Source of the DNA: JBCFBK01 sp038562555
GTDB lineage: Bacteria > Bacteroidota > Bacteroidia > Bacteroidales > Prolixibacteraceae
NCBI GenBank assembly: GCA_038562555.1
Contig: JBCFBK010000031.1
Location: 1 to 64,000 of the forward strand
Length of the DNA stretch: 64,000 nt
Direction of reading: 5' to 3'
The position numbers were made by a program, and so were the translations under genes. The notes beneath the pieces are model-generated. The model saw only the letters and a list, made by a program, of their open reading frames with translations. It ran no database searches and was not told the origin of the DNA. Below are positions 43,940-51,859 of this stretch, piece after piece. Every line of letters begins with the position of its first letter. Position 1 is the first letter of the stretch.

Positions 43940-43975
43940 GTACTTTAGATAAAAACGGTTATGGATATTTTTCAC

Positions 43976-43983
43976 CAAAGATA
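43976..43983 (-). promoter_or_regulatory. Possible -7 box for the barrel/propeller operon
   Basis: On the minus strand this is TATCTTTG, an exact TAnnTTTG match 37 bases upstream of the preferred start at 43939. No TTG is found at the expected -33 position. Confidence 0.35.
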
Positions 43984-44161
43984 GCTAAAGTGAAACAAAT
44001 AACTCTGTGGCGGAACAGATAAACAAATTCATAGTCGGTCACGTTAAAGGAAGGATCCCGTTTTTAGCTAATAGTTTGCAGGCTGATTCATTTTGAAGTC
44101 TCTGCAGGTATCGTTAGCCTGCGGGCATTCACGATATAAAAGACAGCTAAAACATATGCCA

Positions 44162-45412
44162 ATGAGGCAATTAATTTTTTTACTGACAATTATCCTGGTA
44201 ATAGAATATTATTCTTTTATCGCTTTAAAAACGGTCATTCGAAATTTAAATCATAACTTACAGATATCGCTGATTGTTGGATATGTATTGCTTACATTGG
44301 GCGTTGTGGCCAGTATTTATTCGTTTTTTCACTGGAGGTCTGATGTCTGGTCTTCGGCTGCGATAAAGCTGACCGTCAATTTCTTCGTGGGTGTTTTTCT
44401 GGGGAAACTGTTGGTGTCAATCATTATGTTAATAGGCGATATCTTTGTGTTGGGCAGGTTAATTGTCAATTATCTGTTTGCACTCGTGTCGGTGAAGAGC
44501 GAATTATCCGAACAGGGAAGGAATCTGATCAGCCGGTCCAGGTTCATTTCGCAGACTGCCCTGGTATTAGGAGGTCTGTTAATATCTGCGCTGGCTTATG
44601 GCATGACGAACCGGTATCGTTATAAATTGCATTGGGTTCAGGTGCCTGCTGAAAAATTGCCGGATGAATTCAGAGGGATCAGGATTGCCCAGATATCGGA
44701 TATTCATTCAGGCAGCTTTGACGACCTTGAAGCGGTATCGGCCGGAGTTGACGCTGTTATGCGGGAGAAACCCGATCTGATCCTGGTTACCGGTGATTTG
44801 GTAAACAACAGATCGGAGGAGATATCTCCTTATCTGGAAGTTTTTAAGCGACTGACAGCCCCTTTAGGTGTTTACTCCGTGTTAGGAAATCATGATTACG
44901 GCGATTACGTGGAGTGGCTTTCCCCGGATGAGAAAAGGAGGAATCTGGAACAGTTAAAAAAACATCAGGCAGCAATGGGCTGGCGCCTGCTGCTGAACGA
45001 ACATGTGCTCCTGCGGCGAAACCAGGCGCAAATCGCTCTTATCGGCGTTGAAAACTGGGGAGCACGAGGATTTACCAAATACGGCGATTTGCGGAAGGCG
45101 ACGGCAGGTCTGGAGGATTCTGGTGTTGCTTTTAAAATCCTGATGAGCCACGATCCGTCGCACTGGGATGCGGAAGTCAGACAGGCCTTTCCGGATATTG
45201 CCCTTACCCTGAGCGGACATACCCATGGAATGCAGTTTGGAATTGAAATGCCCGGACTGAAATGGAGTCCGGTGCAGTATCTGTATAAACAGTGGGCGGG
45301 TTTATATCAGGAGGGAAGCCAGTATTTATATGTCAACCGTGGTTTTGGTTTTATCGGCTACCAGGGGCGTTTCGGAATCCTTCCTGAGATCACCGTGATC
45401 GACCTGGTTTGA
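44162..45412 (+). CDS. Membrane-anchored metallophosphoesterase (YkuE-like)
   Basis: About 416 residues from the ATG at 44162; two earlier in-frame ATGs (44093, 44156) are possible. Four N-terminal membrane helices (about 1-150) precede a calcineurin-type domain with the complete metal-site set: IAQISDIHSG, LVTGDLVNN, LGNHDYGDY, SHDPSH and LSGHTHGMQFG. Related proteins are dimetal phosphoesterases of the YkuE/YaeI type acting on UDP-diacylglucosamine-like or other lipid phosphates at the membrane. Monocistronic on the plus strand. Confidence 0.9.
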   Translation: MRQLIFLLTIILVIEYYSFIALKTVIRNLNHNLQISLIVGYVLLTLGVVASIYSFFHWRSDVWSSAAIKLTVNFFVGVFLGKLLVSIIMLIGDIFVLGRLIVNYLFALVSVKSELSEQGRNLISRSRFISQTALVLGGLLISALAYGMTNRYRYKLHWVQVPAEKLPDEFRGIRIAQISDIHSGSFDDLEAVSAGVDAVMREKPDLILVTGDLVNNRSEEISPYLEVFKRLTAPLGVYSVLGNHDYGDYVEWLSPDEKRRNLEQLKKHQAAMGWRLLLNEHVLLRRNQAQIALIGVENWGARGFTKYGDLRKATAGLEDSGVAFKILMSHDPSHWDAEVRQAFPDIALTLSGHTHGMQFGIEMPGLKWSPVQYLYKQWAGLYQEGSQYLYVNRGFGFIGYQGRFGILPEITVIDLV

Positions 45413-45692
45413 TATCTGAAGGAGCCGGGTTTCGGCAACTACTTTTGGAACCTGGGCGGTCGGAGGATGGATGTGGGGAGATACCGGGTAACAATTCCCT
45501 CCTGCACCAGTTTAAAGTTACGCCCTATAAAGTAGAAAATCAACGTTTTGTTACAGCAGCTATAAAAAACGAGGATATCGATGTCCTTTTATAAGAACAA
45601 ACTTGCCCTTGTTTTCGTTTGTATAGGTATCGGAGGATTCTCTTTGTTTCCAAAGAGTCTCAAAACGCTGAAACAATCAAAAAAAATGAGCT

Positions 45693-45887
45693 ATGGCGAT
45701 AAAAAGTACGTGGATCATTGAGGGGTGTATCTCATGTGGACTATGTGAAAGCATCTGCCCCGATGTGTTTGAAATGCCCGATCAGGCTGTTGTTAAAGCA
45801 GAAGCTGATCTCGATGCCAACGAGGACGGCATAAAAGAGGCGGCAGAAAGCTGTCCGGTTGAAGTAATTAAATACGACCTAAAGTAA
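45693..45887 (+). CDS. Ferredoxin with one [4Fe-4S] cluster
   Basis: 64 residues. Cluster ligands are C12, C15 and C18 in GCISCGLCESIC and the remote C54 in ESCPVEV; C22 is an extra Cys of the kind that forms a disulfide in single-cluster ferredoxins. The middle is acidic (EADLDANEDGIKEAAE), as in low-potential electron carriers. Its stop is 4 bases before the DUF438 gene, so the two are co-transcribed, which suggests that this ferredoxin gives or takes electrons for that protein. Confidence 0.93.
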   Translation: MAIKSTWIIEGCISCGLCESICPDVFEMPDQAVVKAEADLDANEDGIKEAAESCPVEVIKYDLK

Positions 45888-45891
45888 GGAC

Positions 45892-47478
45892 ATGGAGAGG
45901 AAAGAGCAAAAAGAAGAGATGGGCGATCTCGAAATGAAAAAATATCTCACTATTGACCATGAACGGATCAAAAAGATGCTTGATATCAAGTTCAAAGTGT
46001 TTAACCGGGAACTTACGCCCGCCGATGCCCGGAAATTAGTTAATGAAACCTTTGATCATGTTACCGCCGAAGAGTTCGCATACGGTGAGCAGCACCTGAT
46101 GAAACAGGGCATAACCGACGAAATTATGGCGGAAGGAATGGACGACATCCTGGATGTGTTCCAGGATGTTTTGGTGTCGGAGAAGTTGGATTTGCCAACG
46201 GGGCACCCGATTCAGAGCTATGCTGACGAGGCTGCCGCCCTTGAACGGCTGTTGCTTAAAATGGAAAGGAAGCTAAAGGATAAGTTTATAAAAAATGAAT
46301 GGCTGGAGTTGTATGAAAAGCTTAATCGGATCAACATTCATTTCAGCCGCAAGCAGCACCAGCTTTTTTCCGCTCTTGAGAAAAAGGGATTCGACCGGCC
46401 GTCGAAGGTGATGTGGACATTCGATAATGCGGTACGCGATGCCATTAAGGCTTCCTGGGATTTGCTGGTCGGCGACCAGGATATTGCTTTTATCGAGGCT
46501 CAGCCCAATGTATTCTATCTGGTTCGCGATATCCTGAAAAAGGAGCGCGACATTCTTTACCCGACTTCACTGAAATTACTGACCGAAGAGGAGTTTTCGG
46601 CCATGCAGCCGGGAGATGATGAAATCGGATACTGTCTGATTGAAAAGCCGCCGAGGCTTTCGGCCGGCAACCGGGAGATAACAGCCAGGGCCGACAACAC
46701 CGGATCAGGCAGTCTGATCAGTGATTTGCAGGCAGTGCTTGAGAAGCATGGCCTCAGTACACCGGGCAGGCAAGATGAAATTCTGGACGTCAGCACGGGT
46801 AAGCTGACGCTGGATCAGATCAACTTAATATTCAGGCATCAGCAGGTTGATCTCTCGTATGTCGATGAAAATGATCAGGTTGTGTTTTATACCGATACCA
46901 AACACCGCGTTTTTCCCCGGAGCGCCGGTGTTATTGGGCGGAAAGTGCAAAATTGTCATCCGCGGGAGAGCGTTTATATGGTCGAGGAGATTATCGATGC
47001 CTTCCGTAAGGGAGAACAGGATGAAGCCGAGTTCTGGCTTGACAAGGGCGACAAGTTCATTTATATTGTCTACAATGCGGTACGCGACGAAGCAGGCAAT
47101 TATCGGGGAGTGCTGGAAATGATGCAGGATGTTACCCACATTCGCAGCCTGACCGGTAACCGCCGGTTGCTTACCTGGGAAAATAAAACTGCCGGCGATG
47201 AAACTGTGCCCGGGAATACGGAGTCTTCAGCCGGACCGAACGAAGAGCCGGATATAAACCCAACTACCATTGTCGGGCCGATGATCAAAAAGTACCCTTT
47301 TTTGAAGGACTTTCTGATATCGCTTTCGCCAAAATTCAGCCAGCTCAATAACCCGATTATTTTTAAGACCATGGGGAATATTGCTACACTGGATATGATC
47401 AGCAAGCGGGGTGACTTCCGTGTAGAAGACCTGATTCAACAGATAAAAACAGAAATCCAGCGGCGCCAGCAGTCATAA
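45892..47478 (+). CDS. DUF438/hemerythrin-like/PAS protein
   Basis: 528 residues, no signal peptide. Order: DUF438 domain (about 10-90, ELTPADARKLVNETFDHVTA), a helical hemerythrin-like domain (about 100-225, INIHFSRKQHQLFSALEKKG), a linker, a PAS domain (about 310-430, VDLSYVDENDQVVFYTDTKH then VEEIIDAFRKGEQDEAEFWL) and a C-terminal DUF1858-like helical segment (YPFLKDFLISLSPKFSQLNN). This architecture occurs in anaerobes and is thought to sense redox state or bind iron or NO. Co-transcribed with a ferredoxin. Confidence 0.88.
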   Translation: MERKEQKEEMGDLEMKKYLTIDHERIKKMLDIKFKVFNRELTPADARKLVNETFDHVTAEEFAYGEQHLMKQGITDEIMAEGMDDILDVFQDVLVSEKLDLPTGHPIQSYADEAAALERLLLKMERKLKDKFIKNEWLELYEKLNRINIHFSRKQHQLFSALEKKGFDRPSKVMWTFDNAVRDAIKASWDLLVGDQDIAFIEAQPNVFYLVRDILKKERDILYPTSLKLLTEEEFSAMQPGDDEIGYCLIEKPPRLSAGNREITARADNTGSGSLISDLQAVLEKHGLSTPGRQDEILDVSTGKLTLDQINLIFRHQQVDLSYVDENDQVVFYTDTKHRVFPRSAGVIGRKVQNCHPRESVYMVEEIIDAFRKGEQDEAEFWLDKGDKFIYIVYNAVRDEAGNYRGVLEMMQDVTHIRSLTGNRRLLTWENKTAGDETVPGNTESSAGPNEEPDINPTTIVGPMIKKYPFLKDFLISLSPKFSQLNNPIIFKTMGNIATLDMISKRGDFRVEDLIQQIKTEIQRRQQS

Positions 47479-47548
47479 AAATACTTGCGCTACGCAACCA
47501 TTTGTGCATTAGATCCGTCTCCGGAATACCACTAATCCTTTTCACGTT

Positions 47549-48337
47549 ATGAAAAAAATTATTGTACCGGGGATTCTTCTTTTGCTGGCAGTCGGTGTTT
47601 TTGCTCAAAAAGTAAGGAAAGAGGTTGTTTATCTGAAAAACGGGTCTGTCATTAAAGGGCAGGTTGTGCCTGTCGACGAGCAAAAAACCGTTGTGCATGC
47701 TGACCGGAATACCTGGGTTTTCAGCAATTCGGAAATCGATACGATTGTCGTGAAGAAGCTGCCTGTTTCGCCGCCCGGCGTCGCTGTGGTCAATACTGAG
47801 CCGGGAATAAAGAATTTCTTCTTTAAAGCTGCGGCAGGCGTGCTGGCCAGCAGTTCCGACAATAATAAAGCCACGCCATTCTCGTTTGATGCGTCCTGTA
47901 ATGTCAGGCTTATTTCGGGCTTTTACGCCGGTTTGGGAGGAGGTATAGACTTTTTGGAAGAAACGTACCTGCCCGCATTCCTGAACCTGGAGTATCATTT
48001 TCGAAAGTCGCGGGTTACCCCTTTCATCGGTTTTCAGGGAGGTTATGCATTCCCGGCCGATAACGAAGTCGATATCCGGAACGGGTATTATAATGATATT
48101 CCGATTTACTGGTCTTCCACCTGGTATCCGCAGCCGGCCATACAGACCCTTGATAACAAGGGAGGACTTATGTTTACTCCTTCATTCGGCATGATTACCC
48201 ATATTAACCGAAATCTGGGCTGGTCGCTGTCGTTTGGTTACCGTTTTCAGGAAGTAATTTTTGAAGGAGAGAACAAATATGAACTGGAAACGACCTATAA
48301 CCGCTTTTCGGTAAAAATCGGCATCATCTTCAATTAA
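47549..48337 (+). CDS. Outer-membrane beta-barrel protein with KNG-type N-terminal domain
   Basis: 262 residues. Signal peptide to about 19 (LLLLAVGVFAQ). A small strand-rich domain follows, EVVYLKNGSVIKGQVVPVDE and VFSNSEIDTIVVKK, then an eight-strand-type barrel (NLEYHFRKSRVTPFIGFQGG, LGWSLSFGYRFQEVIF) ending FSVKIGIIFN. It is followed after 12 bases by a propeller lipoprotein, repeating the pair at 41646-43939 on the other strand. Confidence 0.8.
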   Translation: MKKIIVPGILLLLAVGVFAQKVRKEVVYLKNGSVIKGQVVPVDEQKTVVHADRNTWVFSNSEIDTIVVKKLPVSPPGVAVVNTEPGIKNFFFKAAAGVLASSSDNNKATPFSFDASCNVRLISGFYAGLGGGIDFLEETYLPAFLNLEYHFRKSRVTPFIGFQGGYAFPADNEVDIRNGYYNDIPIYWSSTWYPQPAIQTLDNKGGLMFTPSFGMITHINRNLGWSLSFGYRFQEVIFEGENKYELETTYNRFSVKIGIIFN

Positions 48338-48349
48338 AACAGCACAAAC

Positions 48350-49654
48350 ATGGAACGACAGCTTATGAATAAAATATGGGCGCTGGCAATCGTATTGGTG
48401 ACCGCCGGATGCCAGGATAAGATCTACGAGACATTTCAGGCTAATTCGCCGGTGTATATGACCTATGAAGATCTGCGTGCGGCCGTAAAGCAGGAAAATC
48501 CGCGGGATATTAAAAATCCGGGAAAGATCTATTTTAAAGATAATTACCTGTTCGTAAACGAAACGATGAAGGGGGTTCATGTGCTGGATGTGCACGATCC
48601 CTCCGATCCTGAAAAGGTTGCATTTATCAGCATCCCGGGGAATGTAGACATCGCCGTAAAGGAGAATGTGCTTTATGCCGACAGTTACGTGGACCTGGTG
48701 GCTATCGATATATCGGACCTGGATCAGATTAAGGAGGTGGCCCGAAGTGAAGACATCTTTCCCTATATTCTGCCTCCTTATGATCAGGAGTACCGTGTTG
48801 CGGAGGTGGACAAGGAAAAGGGAGTGGTAGTGGAGTGGGAACTGAAAGAGATCAGGCAGGAATTTAAACGGATCGACTACCCCGTTTATTACTACAATAC
48901 GTTTTCGGAAAAAGCATCACTGGATATGCTGAACTTTACGGCCGCCACAGGCGGGGTTGGAGGCGGCGGCGGGACAACGTTCGGGGTAGGCGGTTCTATG
49001 GCCCGCTTTGGCCTGTACGGCGATTTCCTCTATGTGGTTGACCGGAGCAACTTATATACTTTTAATGTTGCCCATGTTGACAACCCAGTCAGTCTGGGAA
49101 CAAAAAATATCGGGTGGGACATTGAAACTTTGTTCATTTACAATCAGCATCTGTTTTTCGGTACAACCACAGGGATGCTGGTTTACAATCTTGAAGTAGA
49201 GCAGAACCCTTCGTATGTAAGCCGCTATACCCATATTACGAGCTGCGATCCGGTTGTGGTGCAGAACGACATCGCCTACGTCACCCTGCGCGACGGCGGG
49301 TTTTGCGGCAGCGCGGTCAACAGGCTCGATGTGCTTGAAATGAAGGATAATTACACGAAGATAAACCTGGTTGCATCTCATTCAATGGCCAATCCGCACG
49401 GGCTGGGAATTGACGGGGATATCCTGTTTATCTGCGATGGTGAGGCCGGGCTAAAGGTCTACAATGCCTCCGACCCGTTACTGATCGCACAGCGCCGGAT
49501 CGCCAGCTTTCCCGGCATTCACGCCAAAGATGTGATCCCGCTGGACAACTACCTCTTTATGATCGGCTCAGGAGGTTTTTACCTGTACGATTATTCGAAT
49601 CTTCAGGATATCCGTTTGCTTTCCACAATCCCGGTAGCGCCGGCCGAAGAGTAA
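48350..49654 (+). CDS. LVIVD-repeat beta-propeller lipoprotein
   Basis: 434 residues (about 429 from the second ATG at 48365). Lipobox LVTAGCQDK. LVIVD-like repeats include GVHVLDVHDPSDPEKVAFIS, DLVAIDISDLDQIKEVARS and LKVYNASDPLLIAQRRIAS, which fold as propeller blades. A Gly-rich insert (TGGVGGGGGTTFGVGGSMA) interrupts the middle. It is the partner of the barrel encoded 12 bases upstream. The final codons form one arm of the bidirectional terminator. Confidence 0.85.
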   Translation: MERQLMNKIWALAIVLVTAGCQDKIYETFQANSPVYMTYEDLRAAVKQENPRDIKNPGKIYFKDNYLFVNETMKGVHVLDVHDPSDPEKVAFISIPGNVDIAVKENVLYADSYVDLVAIDISDLDQIKEVARSEDIFPYILPPYDQEYRVAEVDKEKGVVVEWELKEIRQEFKRIDYPVYYYNTFSEKASLDMLNFTAATGGVGGGGGTTFGVGGSMARFGLYGDFLYVVDRSNLYTFNVAHVDNPVSLGTKNIGWDIETLFIYNQHLFFGTTTGMLVYNLEVEQNPSYVSRYTHITSCDPVVVQNDIAYVTLRDGGFCGSAVNRLDVLEMKDNYTKINLVASHSMANPHGLGIDGDILFICDGEAGLKVYNASDPLLIAQRRIASFPGIHAKDVIPLDNYLFMIGSGGFYLYDYSNLQDIRLLSTIPVAPAEE

Positions 49655-49688
49655 AAGTGGCAGGCCTGAACCTGCCACTTTTACTCTT
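49647..49688. terminator. Bidirectional terminator containing both convergent stop codons
   Basis: An 18-bp perfect inverted repeat, AAGAGTAAAAGTGGCAGG (49647-49664) and CCTGCCACTTTTACTCTT (49671-49688), with a 6-base loop. The TAA of the LVIVD gene (49652-49654) is in the left arm, and two bases of the opposite gene's stop (49687-49689) are in the right arm. T-rich on each side. Confidence 0.88.
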
Positions 49689-50118
49689 ATTCCTCTGCTT
49701 TTATTTTGTTTTCCGTTCCCAGGATTACTGCAACCACGGCTCCGCTGATCGCGGTCATCACAATCACGACAATAACGTCGACAACCAAAGCTGTGAAATT
49801 ATATAAATTACTGGTACCATACATAATGAGGTCGATACCCGCCCCCATCAATAAACCAATAGTGGCTCCGGCTTTTGCTCCCGCAAGCCATGTCCGGATA
49901 CTGGTCCAATGGCCAAAAATAACCGCCAAAAGGAATCCCCAGGAAAGATCGCCCAGTGCAAGAGCCCACATGAGCATGGGTTCTTTGGCCACGCCGGTAG
50001 CCGATCCGGCATTTTCAGTCATAAAGTTCATCAGGAGAGTTCCATAGAAAAACCACCCGAGGAAGAAGTAAATTATTCCTCCTGCAAGGCCTGCAAGTAA
50101 AATTTTTTTGATTGCCAT
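49687..50118 (-). CDS. Four-helix membrane protein of unknown function
   Basis: 143 residues from the ATG at 50118 (an upstream TTG start lies inside the repeated TTTAGT motif). Four membrane helices, starting MAIKKILLAGLAGGIIYFFL and later GLLMGAGIDLIMYGTSNLYN. The spacing resembles DUF1761-like small membrane proteins, but I cannot assign a family firmly. Two TTTAGTCA-type repeats lie just upstream of the start and may bind a regulator. Confidence 0.65.
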   Translation of the reverse strand: MAIKKILLAGLAGGIIYFFLGWFFYGTLLMNFMTENAGSATGVAKEPMLMWALALGDLSWGFLLAVIFGHWTSIRTWLAGAKAGATIGLLMGAGIDLIMYGTSNLYNFTALVVDVIVVIVMTAISGAVVAVILGTENKIKAEE

Positions 50119-50134
50119 GAATTTAAGTTTTAAA

Positions 50135-50166
50135 GATTTAGTCAAACTAATTTAGTCAACTAAATA
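50135..50166. promoter_or_regulatory. Tandem partial palindromes TTTAGTC(A)AACTAA
   Basis: TTTAGTCAAACTAA is followed directly by ATTTAGTCAACTAAAT. Each is an inverted repeat (TTTAGT with ACTAA/ACTAAA) around CA or CAA. Two adjoining copies about 20 bases upstream of the membrane protein start look like an operator for a dimeric repressor. No regulator gene is adjacent. Confidence 0.45.
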
Positions 50167-50209
50167 CTTAAATCAAAGGCGGCTATATCCCAGGTGAATG
50201 ATTATTACG

Positions 50210-51703
50210 CTAGAAACTGATTAGTCTGCTTCCCGATGTGCTGAATCCATATCTGTCGCTGGCTTCAATTTTTATTTGATGGATACCTTTTTGTAAGTCA
50301 GCAGGAAGGTTTCCGATCCAAATATGAGGTGAGGGTGTTTTTCGTAATGCTGCTCTTTTACTGAATTTGGTGGGGTAAGCTTTTATTTTGTTTAGAGCGA
50401 TCAACCGGCTGACATTGGGCGAAATCAATGATGCTTTTTTCATTTCAGTCCACCTCCCTTCATTTACCTGCATTCGGACCATCGTGCTGTCAGATCCCCC
50501 GTAAATATTTGCGACAACTGCATGTTCTTCCATCCCGTTCAAACCATCAGCTTCGTGGTCAATCGTATCCGGCCCATTGACCAGGATATCCATTTGCCTG
50601 CTTTCATCCAGCCCAATGCCTTTAAACGAGAATTGAAATTCAGCACCTTTAAATTCGATCACGAAATAGTTCCGGGGTGACCCACATTGCATCAATGCCG
50701 AGGGAATACCTTGCCAGTCTTTCTCCCCGAGCCACCAGTTTCCGCACGAAGCACCTGCCACCAGTTCGGTCACATTTTGGGCGGGGAAATGACGGCTAAC
50801 CTGGTGGGTATGCCCGGAGAGTGCCAGAACCTGTTTTCTGTTTTGAAGCAGAGCGATCAGTTGGTCTTTATTTTTCAGGTGAACGAGAGGAATATGCTGA
50901 CAGATCACCACCAGCCTGTTGGAAGGAACCAGCGAGAGATCATTCTGAATGAAGCGGAGCTGCCTGTCGCTTAACCGCCCTTCGTATTGCCTTCCACCAT
51001 CAGAGCAGATGTTATTCAAAACGATGAAATGGACTTTTCCATAATTAAAGGCATAATGTGTTGCACCAAAAAAAGCATTGAACGTGCTGTCCTGGTTGGT
51101 TGCATGTACATCACGGTCGTGATTGCCAAATACAGTCCAGGTATTACGGGGAAGACCACTGAGCATTACACTTACATCTTTTAGCAGGTCCATACGCTCG
51201 TTGACAAGATCACCAAGAAAGATATTGAAATGAAGGTCTTTACGATCAGATAACTCAGGGATGACTGTCTGGCAGGCATAGCTGACTTCTTCCTGATCGC
51301 TGACCTGGAGATCTCCGACTGCCCCGATTTTAAAATGATCGGTTTGCAGATCCTTAGTCAAGGGGAAGCAGACCGGCTGAGCCGGATGCTGACCGCCTGG
51401 TACGGAGAAGAATCGGGCATTTTGAACCGGAGAATTGCTTATCCGAAAGCCTGACGGAAGAATCGGGAATATACTGTTACCGGGCGTTGCACTTATAGAA
51501 AACAAGCCCGTTCCGCCGGAGAGAACAATGGTGTCGCCATTCGACACCGGTACGCCTTTGATTCCTTTTTCACCCTGATCTTTTAAACCGTTTTTATTTT
51601 TATCCAGGAAAACCAGTCCCCTGAGTTTTACATCAGGATTCTGGGCAAAGGCGGAAAGCAGCCAAACAGTCAATGCAAAAACAGTAAGCAGTTTTCTATT
51701 CAT
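50210..51703 (-). CDS. Secreted calcineurin-like metallophosphoesterase with N- and C-terminal domains
   Basis: 497 residues with a signal peptide (LTVFALTVWLLSAFAQ). The N-terminal beta-domain (VKLRGLVFLDKNKNGLKDQG) is followed by the catalytic domain with IGAVGDLQVSD, LGDLVNERM, FGNHDRDVH, VICQHIPL and LALSGHTHQVS. The C-terminal beta-domain is the calcineurin-like C-terminal type (PF16370/PF16371 class). It resembles Bacteroides surface phosphoesterases. A terminator-like hairpin at 51813-51840 sits upstream, so it likely has its own promoter. Confidence 0.9.
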   Translation of the reverse strand: MNRKLLTVFALTVWLLSAFAQNPDVKLRGLVFLDKNKNGLKDQGEKGIKGVPVSNGDTIVLSGGTGLFSISATPGNSIFPILPSGFRISNSPVQNARFFSVPGGQHPAQPVCFPLTKDLQTDHFKIGAVGDLQVSDQEEVSYACQTVIPELSDRKDLHFNIFLGDLVNERMDLLKDVSVMLSGLPRNTWTVFGNHDRDVHATNQDSTFNAFFGATHYAFNYGKVHFIVLNNICSDGGRQYEGRLSDRQLRFIQNDLSLVPSNRLVVICQHIPLVHLKNKDQLIALLQNRKQVLALSGHTHQVSRHFPAQNVTELVAGASCGNWWLGEKDWQGIPSALMQCGSPRNYFVIEFKGAEFQFSFKGIGLDESRQMDILVNGPDTIDHEADGLNGMEEHAVVANIYGGSDSTMVRMQVNEGRWTEMKKASLISPNVSRLIALNKIKAYPTKFSKRAALRKTPSPHIWIGNLPADLQKGIHQIKIEASDRYGFSTSGSRLISF

Positions 51704-51812
51704 GCGAAAGCAGTATGTTGTTAATGATTGTGAGATGCTGTACCGGAAATCTCTTCATAATCAAGAAGTTATTAGGCAACATAGTTTTTTGTATACTGTC
51801 AGGAAAATCAGA

Positions 51813-51840
51813 TGCGGATACTCCTTTGGGGGTATCCGCA
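51813..51840 (-). terminator. Terminator after the propeller lipoprotein gene
   Basis: On the minus strand TGCGGATAC, a 10-base loop, then GTATCCGCA, followed by TCTGATTTT. A 9-bp stem with a short T tract 20 bases after the stop at 51860. It ends the long sigma-to-lipoprotein series. Confidence 0.6.
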
Positions 51841-51859
51841 ATTTATCTGATAACCGGAT

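Noticed and set aside
45581..45721. A 46-codon ORF with a hydrophobic segment upstream of, and overlapping, the ferredoxin start in another frame
   Set aside because: It overlaps the ferredoxin by 29 bases, has no family resemblance, and the single hydrophobic stretch is short; likely chance.
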